Source of the DNA: Paenibacillus paridis
GTDB lineage: Bacteria > Bacillota > Bacilli > Paenibacillales > Paenibacillaceae
Reading direction: 5' to 3'
DNA length: 64,000 nucleotides
NCBI RefSeq assembly: GCF_006345825.1
Contig: NZ_VCIX01000088.1
Span: 231,454-295,453 of the forward strand
This document shows, in pieces, positions 1-9,299 of this stretch (its first letter is position 1; every line of letters begins with the position of its first letter). The notes beneath the pieces are model-generated. The model made no database searches. It was not told the origin of the DNA and was given only the letters and a program-made list of their open reading frames with translations. Position numbers and translations under genes: made by a program.

Positions 1-1
1 A

Positions 2-919
2 TTATCTCTGTATAGGCAAAAGGGAATTTCATTCGAGGTAATTCTCGTCGATAATGCGTCGACGGATCAAAGTCTCGACTATATTCGGTCTGATTTTCCA
101 AAAGTTGAAATTATCGAACTGGAAAGAAATTATGGCTTTAGTAAAGCTGTAAACGAAGGCATATCCGTCTCAAACGGTGATTATGTTGTTCTTCTAAATA
201 ATGATACGGAAGTGGAGAATGATTGGTTAATATCCCTGTATCATCAAATTAACCAAAGCGATTCGATTTTCTCTGTATCGAGTAAAATGATCAGATTTGA
301 TGAACGAAATATCATCGATGACGCAGGAGATGAATTGACAGTTCTCGGATGGGCTTTCAAGCGAGGTGATGGCGAACAGGTTTCGGATTTTCGCGATAGT
401 GGGCCAATTTTTAGTTCATGTGCAGGGGCTGCAATCTACCGGAAATGGATTTTTGATAAGATTGGTGTATTTGATGAAGATTTTTTTGCTTATCTTGAAG
501 ATGTAGATATTGGATATAGAGCTCAATTGTATGGATACCATAACGAGTATTGTCCTGATGCTATTGTGTATCATGTTGGAAGTGGTACTTCCGGTTCTAA
601 ATATAATGAGTTTAAAATAAAGCTGTCCGCAAGAAATAACGTCTATATATTTTATAAAAATATGCCCTATATTCAGCTTTTATTGAATTTACCAATGCTA
701 TTAATTGGATTTTCAGTAAAGTATGTTTTTTTTCTAAGAAGAGGGTGGGGTAGCATCTATCTAAGAGGACTTCAAGAAGCAATAATTCATCTAAATCATG
801 TACAACGGCAGCGATTTCAGTATAAACATGTTTTTTTTTATTTGAGAATTCAAGAGAAACTAATTGCATCGACCGTGAGATATATAACGAACAGAATAAT
901 GCGTAAAAGGCAGAATTAA
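2..919 (+). CDS. Family 2 glycosyltransferase, 5' end outside window
   Basis: The frame is open from base 2, so the gene starts upstream; 305 residues are visible. GT2 enzymes transfer a sugar from a nucleotide donor to a growing glycan on the cytosolic membrane face. Visible signs are DNAS (residues about 17-20), the acidic NNDTE motif (66-70) and the acceptor-side EDVD motif (about 166-169), followed by a hydrophobic, basic C-terminal third that may associate with the membrane. This architecture is common in rhamnosyltransferase-like GT2 proteins. It heads a dense co-directional run of glycan genes and ends 31 bases before the exporter permease. The DNA is strongly AT-rich, like the next 11 kb. 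Donor and acceptor cannot be told from sequence. Confidence 0.85.
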   Translation, partial: LSLYRQKGISFEVILVDNASTDQSLDYIRSDFPKVEIIELERNYGFSKAVNEGISVSNGDYVVLLNNDTEVENDWLISLYHQINQSDSIFSVSSKMIRFDERNIIDDAGDELTVLGWAFKRGDGEQVSDFRDSGPIFSSCAGAAIYRKWIFDKIGVFDEDFFAYLEDVDIGYRAQLYGYHNEYCPDAIVYHVGSGTSGSKYNEFKIKLSARNNVYIFYKNMPYIQLLLNLPMLLIGFSVKYVFFLRRGWGSIYLRGLQEAIIHLNHVQRQRFQYKHVFFYLRIQEKLIASTVRYITNRIMRKRQN

Positions 920-950
920 CTACATTTAATAGGAAAGTGTGAAGCACGGC

Positions 951-1724
951 ATGAAGATAGTACGAGAAATATATGGGTATAGAGAATTGTTATTCGAGTT
1001 GGTGAAAAGAGACCTGAAAATAAAGTATAGAAGGTCTTCTCTAGGGATCATATGGAGTGTGTTAAACCCATTGCTCTTTATGGTGATCACAACAATTATT
1101 TTTTCCACTATGTTTAAGAACCAAATTGAAAACTTTCCGATTTATTTTCTTAGCGGTCAGGTGATGTATGCTTTCTTCGCAGAATCGACTGGTTTAGCCC
1201 AAATGGGACTGATTCAAAATGGATCTTTAATTAAAAAAGTGTATACGCCCAAATATATCTTTCCCTTATCCAAAATTTGTTTCTCATTGGTAAATACATC
1301 GTTTTCCTTAATAGCTGTTCTTATTATTATTATCATAATGGGGTATGATTTACCGTTGACATCGACCCTGTTTTTTATCCCTGTTATTTTAATATTCCTA
1401 TTCTCAATCGGTATTGGACTCCTCCTGTCGACATTAACCGTTTTTTATAGGGATATTTTACACATTTATGGTGTCTTTTTAAGCTTACTATCATTTTTTT
1501 CTGCAACGTTCTATCCGATTGAGATTATTCCTGCAACATTTAGAGGCATGGTAGAATATAACCCGGTGTATGTATTTATTAACTATTTTAGGGTGTTGGT
1601 TCTCTACGGACAGCTTCCTGACTTTAAACTAAACGCACTAGCTATAACATACACTGTATTATCTTTACTCATAGGTTATAAAGTTTATAAGAAGAATGAA
1701 AATAAAATCGTTTTATTTATATGA
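951..1724 (+). CDS. Polysaccharide ABC transporter permease (Wzm/TagG type)
   Basis: ABC-2 type membrane subunit that with the next gene exports a finished lipid-linked polysaccharide across the membrane. The protein is 257 residues from the ATG at 951. A GTG at 939 would add four residues but lies directly against the AGGAAAG ribosome binding site (931-937), so the ATG is preferred. The N-terminal part carries the family pattern LVKRDLKIKYRRSSLGIIW, followed by about six hydrophobic segments; length is typical. The ATPase gene follows after 10 bases. In Paenibacillus-like bacteria such exporters serve S-layer glycan or wall-polymer loci (family knowledge). The substrate is inferred only from neighbouring glycosyltransferases. 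Confidence 0.9.
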   Translation: MKIVREIYGYRELLFELVKRDLKIKYRRSSLGIIWSVLNPLLFMVITTIIFSTMFKNQIENFPIYFLSGQVMYAFFAESTGLAQMGLIQNGSLIKKVYTPKYIFPLSKICFSLVNTSFSLIAVLIIIIIMGYDLPLTSTLFFIPVILIFLFSIGIGLLLSTLTVFYRDILHIYGVFLSLLSFFSATFYPIEIIPATFRGMVEYNPVYVFINYFRVLVLYGQLPDFKLNALAITYTVLSLLIGYKVYKKNENKIVLFI

Positions 1725-1734
1725 GGTATAATAA

Positions 1735-2502
1735 ATGGAAAATATAGTGATAAAATTAAAAGATGTATCTGTTACCTTCGATTTACACAAAGAGAATATT
1801 AGTGGATTCAAAGAATACATAATAAAAAAAATTAAAAGACAGTTAGTCACTGAAAAATTCAATGCACTAGATCATGTCTCTTTATCCATATTAAAGGGAG
1901 AAGTTATTGGTATATTAGGATTTAATGGCGCTGGTAAAAGTACTTTGCTAAAAACGATAGCAGGGGTGTTGACTCCAACTAAAGGAAATGTGGAGACTTA
2001 TGGTAAGGTTGCTCCGTTAATCGAGTTAGGTGCCGGATTCGATATGGAACTGACTGCAAGAGAAAATATATATTTGAATGGCGCAATTTTGGGATATTCT
2101 AGAAAATTTATTGAGAGTAAGTTTAACGATATTGTTGACTTTGCAGAAATTCACGATTTTCTCGATGTGCCTCTAAAAAATTATTCATCTGGAATGGTTG
2201 CACGTATCGGCTTCAGTATTGCAACAGTAGTGAAGCCCGATATTTTAATTTTAGATGAGATATTATCAGTCGGTGATTACAAATTCCAGCAAAAATGTGA
2301 AGAGCGAATTAGAACAATGATTACCGATGATACTACCGTTATCATGGTTTCACATTCTATTGAACAAATTAGAAGCATGTGTAAAAAAGCATTTTTGCTC
2401 AACCGAGGAAAGCTTATTAGCTCGGGTGACGTTGAAGAGATATGCAATCAATATATGAACATTAATTCTCATAGCAATGAGGATATAAAAGAGCAGGTCT
2501 GA
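1735..2502 (+). CDS. Polysaccharide ABC transporter ATP-binding protein (Wzt/TagH type)
   Basis: Cytosolic ATPase that drives the permease encoded just upstream. Walker A GFNGAGKST is at residues 62-70, the ABC signature YSSGM at 150-154, Walker B ILILDE at 170-175 and the H-loop histidine at about 207. The N-terminal insertion before Walker A (residues about 18-45, rich in lysine) is typical of O-antigen and teichoic-acid exporters. At 255 residues it lacks the long C-terminal carbohydrate-binding domain that reads terminal modifications in some Wzt proteins, so export is probably not gated by a capping group. It follows the permease by 10 bases and precedes a glycosyltransferase by 15, so one operon is likely. 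Confidence 0.92.
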   Translation: MENIVIKLKDVSVTFDLHKENISGFKEYIIKKIKRQLVTEKFNALDHVSLSILKGEVIGILGFNGAGKSTLLKTIAGVLTPTKGNVETYGKVAPLIELGAGFDMELTARENIYLNGAILGYSRKFIESKFNDIVDFAEIHDFLDVPLKNYSSGMVARIGFSIATVVKPDILILDEILSVGDYKFQQKCEERIRTMITDDTTVIMVSHSIEQIRSMCKKAFLLNRGKLISSGDVEEICNQYMNINSHSNEDIKEQV

Positions 2503-2517
2503 GGGGAAGCTTTTCTG

Positions 2518-4278
2518 ATGGAGTTAGATATCATTATAGTAACTTATAACTCGGAATTTTGGGTTGAGAAATGTGTTGACAGTATATCACGATGCCGTTT
2601 TCCAAAAGAGAAATTAAACCTCATTTTTGTTGATAATGCCTCTTCGGATTCAACGGTAACTAAAATTGAACAAGAAATTGTTAACAACGAATCTAGCTTT
2701 GGAAGCATGCAACTAATTCAAAATAAAAAAAATGTCGGCTTTGGTAGAGCCAATAATATAGGGGCGAAAAAAGGTAAATCAGACTATATTTTTTTCTTGA
2801 ATATCGATACAGAAGTATTTGAAGATTCGATTCAAAATGCTTCGATCGTTATTGAACAAAGTGACAAAAATATCGCTGCATGGGAGTTTAGACAATTCCC
2901 TTATGAGCACCCTAAAAATTATGATCCTGTTACCTTATCAACAAGCTGGATTACTGGAGCAGCTTTTATTATAAGAAGAGCTGTATTTGCAGAAGTAAAT
3001 GGCTTTGACAAGGCCATCTTCATGTATGCGGAAGATGTTGATTTGAGCTGGAGAATTCGATCTAAAGGCTATAAATTGATATATATGCCACAGTGTATCG
3101 TTTATCATTATTCCTACAATGAAGAAAATGAAATCAAACCTAACCAATTCACACATAGTTTGATAAATAACTTAAATTTAAAAGTTAGGTATGGTTCACT
3201 ACGCCATGTTGTCACATGGCACCTGAAGTTCTCTTACATGCTTCTTCAGGGTAATCCTAATCACGGACTTCGGAGAAATCTTGTATCTGCCTACATCCAG
3301 AATTTGTCTATGATCCCTTTTTTTTATAGCCGCTCATTAAAAAAACTCAGACCAACCTTCGTTGGTTGGGATTACGAGGAGGAAAGGACAGGCGGGTTTT
3401 ATAATAATTTCGTACAACACGATTATAAACCGCTTGTGTCTATTTTGATTCGTACGATAGGTAGAACGAAGATATTGAAAGAAGCACTGACGAGTGTAAG
3501 GAATCAAACGTACAAAAACATTGAAGTAATTGTTGTTGAAGATGGAGGCAATGAGTCAGAGAAATTAATTAAAGAGGATTTCCATGATCTCAATATTGTG
3601 TTCTTCAGTATAAAGGATAAAGTAGGACGTTCTAGAGCTGCGAATATCGCTTTAGATATGGCGAACGGGGAATTTCTTAACTTTTTAGATGATGATGATT
3701 TATTATTCCCAGACCACGTTGAAGTGTTAGTTAATGAGTTGTCTCGTCATCCTATTTCTGTTATATATTCTGTTGCTTTTGAGGTTCCTACGGAGTACTT
3801 ACCAGATGAATCTACCCAAAACCATGAATACAAAGTGGTGTTTAATAGCAAGTTCAATAGGTTGAAATTGTTTTACCAAAATTATTTACCCATACAATGT
3901 GTGATGTTTAAGAAAGATTTAGTACGAGACAAGATCTACTTTGATGAGAATATGGATGCGTTAGAGGATTGGGATTTTTGGATGAGGCTATCACTCGATA
4001 ACGACTTCTTGTTGGTAGACAAAACCACCTCATTGTACCGAGTTCCTTATCATAAAACACAAGTCGAAAATCGTCAGAAAGTTCTAGACAACGCAATAGC
4101 CTATGTAAGAGAAAAACAAAAAAACTATTTTTCTAATATGAACGGATATGATGTTTCGATGAATATCATGGATTTGATTGAGCATAGCCAAACAAGCTCC
4201 TTAAAAAATAGACATAAAATACTCTACTCGCTTTACAAAATCCTATTAAAAATGATAAAAACCCTAAAAAAAATTTAA
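2518..4278 (+). CDS. Two-domain family 2 glycosyltransferase
   Basis: A 586-residue protein with two GT2 catalytic domains. The first (about 1-260) has VDNASSDST near residue 40, NIDTE near 95 and AEDVDLSW near 180. After a linker, a second domain (about 300-530) begins with the strand SILIRTIGRTK, then VVEDGG and a strong DDDD cluster (FLDDDDLLFPDH), and ends in a basic tail. Such tandem enzymes often add two successive sugars or alternate linkages (family knowledge); which applies here is unknown. The start ATG at 2518 follows a GAGGGGAAG binding site. It sits between the exporter ATPase and an epimerase with only short gaps. Confidence 0.85.
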   Translation: MELDIIIVTYNSEFWVEKCVDSISRCRFPKEKLNLIFVDNASSDSTVTKIEQEIVNNESSFGSMQLIQNKKNVGFGRANNIGAKKGKSDYIFFLNIDTEVFEDSIQNASIVIEQSDKNIAAWEFRQFPYEHPKNYDPVTLSTSWITGAAFIIRRAVFAEVNGFDKAIFMYAEDVDLSWRIRSKGYKLIYMPQCIVYHYSYNEENEIKPNQFTHSLINNLNLKVRYGSLRHVVTWHLKFSYMLLQGNPNHGLRRNLVSAYIQNLSMIPFFYSRSLKKLRPTFVGWDYEEERTGGFYNNFVQHDYKPLVSILIRTIGRTKILKEALTSVRNQTYKNIEVIVVEDGGNESEKLIKEDFHDLNIVFFSIKDKVGRSRAANIALDMANGEFLNFLDDDDLLFPDHVEVLVNELSRHPISVIYSVAFEVPTEYLPDESTQNHEYKVVFNSKFNRLKLFYQNYLPIQCVMFKKDLVRDKIYFDENMDALEDWDFWMRLSLDNDFLLVDKTTSLYRVPYHKTQVENRQKVLDNAIAYVREKQKNYFSNMNGYDVSMNIMDLIEHSQTSSLKNRHKILYSLYKILLKMIKTLKKI

Positions 4279-4290
4279 GGAGAAATTTTA

Positions 4291-5346
4291 ATGAAAACTT
4301 GTCTAATCACAGGCGGAGCAGGATTCATTGGCTGCGAAGTATCGAAATTAATTGAGAATACATTTGATAATATCATCGTTATTGATAGCTTGCATCCCCA
4401 GATTCATAAATCAGGAAAAAGGCCGGCTCAATTGTCCTCAAAAGTACACTTATATGTCTCAGATGTTACGGACCCTATCATATGGGATGAGATTCTTTCT
4501 AAATGGAAGCCGGATTTGATATTACATTTGGCGGCCGAAACAGGAACTGGACAATCTTTAATAGAAAGCAGTCGTCACGCCAATGTGAATGTAGTGGGAA
4601 CTACGCAAATGTTAGATGCATTGGTCAGAAATGATGCGATTCCTAGCAAAATAGTACTTTCCAGTAGTAGAGCGGTCTATGGTGAGGGGAAATGGTTGAA
4701 TGCTGAAGGGATGGCATACTTTCCTGGACAGAGAAGCAATGAACAATTGGCAAATGGTGAGTGGGATTTTGAAAATTCAACCTTTTCACCAATGAATGTA
4801 AATAATACGACTCCGATGCCGACTAGTATTTATGGTGCAACTAAGCTTACACAGGAACATATAATCTCATGCTGGTGCAAATCTTTTGACGTTAGCTACA
4901 CCATACTTCGTCTCCAAAACGTATATGGTCCAGGGCAATCATTGATTAACTCATATACAGGTATTGTCTCTCTTTTTGTGAGAATGGCCAAACAGAAACA
5001 AAGCATCCCTTTGTACGAGGATGGCATGATGTTGAGAGATTTTGTTTTCATTTCGGATGTAGCCCAAGCTATTCATGAAGTTATGTTGAGTGAAAACGCA
5101 AATGGAAAAGTTTTTGATATTGGAAGTGGTTATGGTGCAACGATTAAAGAGGTCGCTCAGTTGGTAGCGGCGCGATATGAAGCACCGAATCCGGAAGTAT
5201 GCGGAAAATATCGCAACGGTGACATTAGACACGCACAAGGCGACATTTCCAATACGTTGGCTAGCTTAAATTGGAGCCCGAAAGTTTCCTTAAATGAGGG
5301 AATGAACTTGTTGTGTGATTGGATTGATGGTCAATTGGGGGAATAA
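4291..5346 (+). CDS. NAD-dependent sugar epimerase/dehydratase (extended SDR)
   Basis: Rossmann-fold nucleotide-sugar-modifying enzyme of 351 residues. The dinucleotide-binding GGAGFIG is at residues 8-14. The active-site pair is the YGATK motif (about residue 182), with an upstream SSSRAVYGEG stretch providing the serine region; LQNVYGPGQS and LRDFVFISDVA are typical sugar-nucleotide SDR signatures. The insert between the serine region and YGATK resembles dTDP-L-rhamnose 4-epimerase or 6-deoxy-talose-forming enzymes more than UDP-glucose 4-epimerase, but this is a resemblance only. With the downstream rml genes a dTDP-6-deoxyhexose variant would make sense. A strong AAGGAG site lies 7 bases before the ATG. 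Confidence 0.85.
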   Translation: MKTCLITGGAGFIGCEVSKLIENTFDNIIVIDSLHPQIHKSGKRPAQLSSKVHLYVSDVTDPIIWDEILSKWKPDLILHLAAETGTGQSLIESSRHANVNVVGTTQMLDALVRNDAIPSKIVLSSSRAVYGEGKWLNAEGMAYFPGQRSNEQLANGEWDFENSTFSPMNVNNTTPMPTSIYGATKLTQEHIISCWCKSFDVSYTILRLQNVYGPGQSLINSYTGIVSLFVRMAKQKQSIPLYEDGMMLRDFVFISDVAQAIHEVMLSENANGKVFDIGSGYGATIKEVAQLVAARYEAPNPEVCGKYRNGDIRHAQGDISNTLASLNWSPKVSLNEGMNLLCDWIDGQLGE

Positions 5347-5377
5347 AATATGTTACCATTATTAGGGAGAATTAAAT

Positions 5378-6286
5378 ATGTTGCATAAAAAAAGTCTACA
5401 AATTCAATCGGTTTTATATAACAATGAAGCTCCCCGTATTATTCGATCGATTAAAAGCATTGTTAGGGCGGCAGACTTTGCTATTAATAAGCAAATTTTT
5501 ACGGGAATTACGGTATATTATGGGGATGGTTCTCAAGACCCCGTGTTTACCGATCAAGAGCTCAAAGACTTAAATTCTGAGTTTGGAGAGTACATACAAA
5601 TCAAATACGATTATTTTGAATCAAATTTAGGTTCAGCAAGAGGACATAACCGATTAGCTAATCATTCTGATTCTGATTTCATTATGATTATTAATCCGGA
5701 TATTATATTGGCTCCTGATACGCTTCTTCAATTAGCTGAGCCGTATGCTAACCCCAAACAAAAGGTGGGGGTAGTCGAAGCAAGGCAATTGCCTGTAGAG
5801 CATCCTAAATCCTACAATACTAGAACCGGAGAGACAAGTTGGGCTTCAACAGCCTGTGTTCTTATCCCAAGGCTTGTTTTTGAAGAAGTAAATGGATTTG
5901 ATGCGGACACATTCTTTCTGTATTGTGATGATGTTGATTTTTCTTGGATGGTTCGACTTAAAGGGTATCGAATTATCTTCCAACCATCTGCTGTTGCCTT
6001 TCATGACAAAATCTTGTCTAAAAATGCAGCTTGGCAAACAAGTGATGCGGAGGATTATTATTCCGCAGAAGCAGGGCTATTAATGGCTTATAAATGGTCT
6101 AGAAACGATATTCTGGAGAATATCTTGACCTATTTCGAAAAATCAGATGTTAGTTATTATAAGAAAGCAGCTGAAGAGTTTAAGAGAAGAAAAAGAGACG
6201 GTAAATTACCAGAACAAGTCGATTCCGGTCATCGGATTGGAGAGTTCATCAATAATAATTACGGCAAAATGAGGTTTTCACTATGA
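5378..6286 (+). CDS. Family 2 glycosyltransferase
   Basis: A 302-residue single-domain GT2 protein. Visible elements are YYGDGSQDP near residue 48, the NPDI acidic motif near 107 and DDVDFSW near 185, spaced as in rhamnosyltransferase-like enzymes of the WbbL/RfbF group. The N-terminal nucleotide-binding strand is less typical than in its neighbours. The ATG at 5378 is preceded by AGGGAGA. The last four bases overlap the start of the next gene (ATGA), which implies translational coupling with the methyltransferase-glycosyltransferase fusion. Donor sugar unknown. Confidence 0.82.
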   Translation: MLHKKSLQIQSVLYNNEAPRIIRSIKSIVRAADFAINKQIFTGITVYYGDGSQDPVFTDQELKDLNSEFGEYIQIKYDYFESNLGSARGHNRLANHSDSDFIMIINPDIILAPDTLLQLAEPYANPKQKVGVVEARQLPVEHPKSYNTRTGETSWASTACVLIPRLVFEEVNGFDADTFFLYCDDVDFSWMVRLKGYRIIFQPSAVAFHDKILSKNAAWQTSDAEDYYSAEAGLLMAYKWSRNDILENILTYFEKSDVSYYKKAAEEFKRRKRDGKLPEQVDSGHRIGEFINNNYGKMRFSL

Positions 6287-8115
6287 AAAATAAAAGCATC
6301 GATGAATATCCTTATAAATTTGAATATGCGCAAGACAATGTTTATGGACACACAGTGAGCTTACTGGGTCAATTTGACCTTCCTAAACAAGGAATCCATC
6401 TCGATATTGGTTGCGGTTGGGGATCAATGAGTGAAAAATTGATGGAAAACCATCCAATACACTACATTGGCATCGATGCGGATCCAGATGCTGTTAATCA
6501 TCTTGTTTTGGAGGGTAAAGAAGCTCACACTTATAAATTATCAAGTCTGAAAGACAATATTGAATTTATCGATAAGATTCTTAACGGACGTGCTATTTCA
6601 TCGATTTCCATACTTGATGTGATGGAGCATGTATTAAATTTTGAGGATTTGCTACAGACAGTCTCTGTGCTTTCCAAACAGCATAATGCTCCTGTTGTTA
6701 TAAGTGTCCCGAATTTTGCTCATGATGATATTGTTTTTAAATTGTTATGTAATAAATTCGATGAAACTAACACTGGACTATTGGATGAAACCCACATCAA
6801 CATCTTTACCCAAGAAAAATTATTGGAAGTCTGCAAAAAACATGGGTTGCATCAAATCAGCAAAAAAGATGTTGTGATGGAAAAAAGTGATCAGTACTTC
6901 CCAAAAGAACTATTAACGCTTACTGAAAATTCATCTTTGCGTCAATTACTGTTAGGCTTAAGAAAAAATATGGGTGCTGATGGGAAAGTCAATCAGCTCG
7001 TTCGAATGTTCATCGCGAGCCATCCTACACAAATACCTGTCAATCGACAACTAGCAAGACCATTTTTATCTATTGTGACCAGAACTGTTGGGGATAGACC
7101 GGAAGAATTGAAAGAAGTTTTGCTTTGTTTGACTGGACAAGAATGTACGGATTTCGAAGTACTTGTTGTTGGACACAACTTGACTGTGGAGAAACAATTA
7201 TTAGTTGAAAGTATAATTAATGCTACACCTGAGTGGATTCGGTCAAAAATCCGATTGATAAGAGTAAATGGAGGCAACCGATCTACACCATTGAATGCGG
7301 GATTTGAAAATGCCGAAGGACAGTATATGGCAATACTTGACGATGATGATATCGTGTTCAGCAACTGGGTAGAAGAATTTAAGAATCTTTCTAATAATCA
7401 CTACGGAAAGATATTAAAATCTGTTTCGGTGAGACAAGAATATGAGCCTGTAAAAACTTCTTTTAGTCAGAATACTTCTATTGCGGTTTCTGGGTTTCTA
7501 AATGATTATCCTGCAGATTTTGATTTTATTACCATGCTACATCATAACGAGTGTCCAGGGTTATGTTTAGCATTTCCAAGGTCGATCTATCATGATTTTG
7601 GTTTAAGGTTTGATGAAACAATCAATACAATCGAAGATTGGGATTTCATTGTTCGTGCGGCATTTATTTGCGGTGTTGCTAGTACTCCAACGATCACGAA
7701 CATCTACAGATGGTGGCTTAAGGGAGAAAGTTCACAATCACTTCATAATAACGAAGAATGGGAAGAAAATTATAGATACGTCCAGAATAAATTTAATTCT
7801 CAGTATTTAATCATGCCACCTGGGAATGCAAAACGAATTTCTTCTTTGATTAGAATGCGATTAGAAAACCGTGATTTGAATAATGGTTATCCAATCAATG
7901 ATGAACTGATCCGGAAAAGGGAAATCGCGCATCTTATACTTGTTTCAAACTCATGGAACATTACAAAGCCGCTACGGTTAGTTAAAAGAATACTTGGTAA
8001 AAAGACCTGCGTCCCAGAAATTTTCACTGCTTCTGAATTAGAGTTAGATGAATTTATTTCAAATTCTCAAAATTCGAAGAGTTGGAAAATAACCCGAGTG
8101 TTTAGAAAAAAGTAA
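6283..8115 (+). CDS. Methyltransferase-glycosyltransferase fusion protein
   Basis: A 610-residue fusion. Residues about 1-220 form a class I SAM-dependent methyltransferase: motif I is HLDIGCGWGS near residue 38, followed by an acidic IGIDAD strand end and LDVMEH as a later motif. Residues about 265-500 form a GT2 domain with the strand SIVTRTVGDRP, an ILDDDDIVF acidic cluster and an EDWDF motif. The C-terminal 100 residues are basic. Such fusions can couple methyl capping with sugar addition and so set chain length, as in methyl-terminated ABC-exported glycans (family knowledge); that role is inference here. It overlaps the preceding gene by four bases. Confidence 0.83.
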   Translation: MKNKSIDEYPYKFEYAQDNVYGHTVSLLGQFDLPKQGIHLDIGCGWGSMSEKLMENHPIHYIGIDADPDAVNHLVLEGKEAHTYKLSSLKDNIEFIDKILNGRAISSISILDVMEHVLNFEDLLQTVSVLSKQHNAPVVISVPNFAHDDIVFKLLCNKFDETNTGLLDETHINIFTQEKLLEVCKKHGLHQISKKDVVMEKSDQYFPKELLTLTENSSLRQLLLGLRKNMGADGKVNQLVRMFIASHPTQIPVNRQLARPFLSIVTRTVGDRPEELKEVLLCLTGQECTDFEVLVVGHNLTVEKQLLVESIINATPEWIRSKIRLIRVNGGNRSTPLNAGFENAEGQYMAILDDDDIVFSNWVEEFKNLSNNHYGKILKSVSVRQEYEPVKTSFSQNTSIAVSGFLNDYPADFDFITMLHHNECPGLCLAFPRSIYHDFGLRFDETINTIEDWDFIVRAAFICGVASTPTITNIYRWWLKGESSQSLHNNEEWEENYRYVQNKFNSQYLIMPPGNAKRISSLIRMRLENRDLNNGYPINDELIRKREIAHLILVSNSWNITKPLRLVKRILGKKTCVPEIFTASELELDEFISNSQNSKSWKITRVFRKK

Positions 8116-8127
8116 AGGGAAGTTGAT

Positions 8128-9171
8128 ATGAAGAACAATTGGAAAAGTATTGGTGATTGTTTCAATAGTCGTGAAAATAATTTTGATTTAATAAGGCTAA
8201 TTGCAGCAATTTTGGTTGTTTTTTCACACTCTTACCCTTTAACATTGGGTTCAAATGCTTCGGAACCATTTATTAAATTAACTAATGGACAAGAGACATT
8301 TGGGGGATTAGGTGTAAGTATCTTTTTTATCATAAGTGGTTTTCTGATTACTTATAGTTTTGAGCGTTGTGCTAATGTGTATGAATATTTCAGAAATAGG
8401 ATTCTTCGCATATATCCAGCATTAATCGTACTTATTCTTTTTACCGTTTTTATTTTGGGTCCTATTTTAACAACTATTGGTGGAAAAGCATATTTCTCTA
8501 ATCCTGCGACATTGCGATATTTAGAATCGTTTATGCTTGTTAATATGCAATATAGTTTGCCGGCAGTTTTTGAAAACAACCCATATCCTAATGCGGTCAA
8601 CGGTTCTCTTTGGACGTTATGGTACGAATTTTTCTTCTATATTGTTGTAGCGGTACTTGGATCATTAAAGATGCTGAAGAAAGTTGTTATTGTTCCTTTA
8701 TTTTTATTGGTGTTGTTCGTAGCGTATAAAATAGATTCTACAGTCGCAGTCTTTCAATACTTTGAGCTTTTCAAGTATTTTAGTATGGGAATGATTGTTT
8801 ACTTATTTAGAGATGACATCAAACTTAATCGATATGCTGCTTTACTCTCTGGGATTGCATTAACTTTGCTTGCGTGGTCTGGCTATTATAAATTAGGATT
8901 TATATTGTGTGGAACGTACATTATCTTTTATTTAGGATTTGGTGTTAAAAAAGTGGTTAAAAAGTTTCAAGAAAAAGGCGACTTCTCTTACGGGATGTAT
9001 ATCTATGCGTTTCCTATACAACAAATCGTTTCTTTGTTATTGATAGACCATATAACTCCTTTTTATAATTTTGTTATAGCTACGCCGATAACTCTTGCTA
9101 TCTCTATTTTCTCATGGTACCAAATCGAAAAGAAAAGTTTGCAATTAAAGAAAAAAAAACTATCAGTGTAA
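8128..9171 (+). CDS. Membrane O-acyltransferase, acyltransferase 3 family (OafA-like)
   Basis: Polytopic enzyme, 347 residues and about ten hydrophobic segments, that usually transfers acetyl or another acyl group to a surface sugar. The N-terminus has the family hallmark NFDLIRLIAAILVVFSHS, with the conserved histidine in the first helix, and NGSLWTLWYEFFF near residue 160. There is no C-terminal SGNH hydrolase domain, so it is the short form. Start ATG at 8128 with AAGGGAAG upstream. It is the last intact gene before a 1-kb degraded region, and a second acyltransferase lies beyond that region. O-acetylation of the glycan is inferred from context. Confidence 0.88.
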   Translation: MKNNWKSIGDCFNSRENNFDLIRLIAAILVVFSHSYPLTLGSNASEPFIKLTNGQETFGGLGVSIFFIISGFLITYSFERCANVYEYFRNRILRIYPALIVLILFTVFILGPILTTIGGKAYFSNPATLRYLESFMLVNMQYSLPAVFENNPYPNAVNGSLWTLWYEFFFYIVVAVLGSLKMLKKVVIVPLFLLVLFVAYKIDSTVAVFQYFELFKYFSMGMIVYLFRDDIKLNRYAALLSGIALTLLAWSGYYKLGFILCGTYIIFYLGFGVKKVVKKFQEKGDFSYGMYIYAFPIQQIVSLLLIDHITPFYNFVIATPITLAISIFSWYQIEKKSLQLKKKKLSV

Positions 9172-9299
9172 TGGAATATTAAACGACTATTACTAAAACT
9201 GTTTAGAAAAACGAATATTGTTTTGGTAAACAGGGATTAGGTAGTGGTATTGTAGATCGTTAAATATAGTCTTTTATATTACTGTGAATTTAGGAGGGT

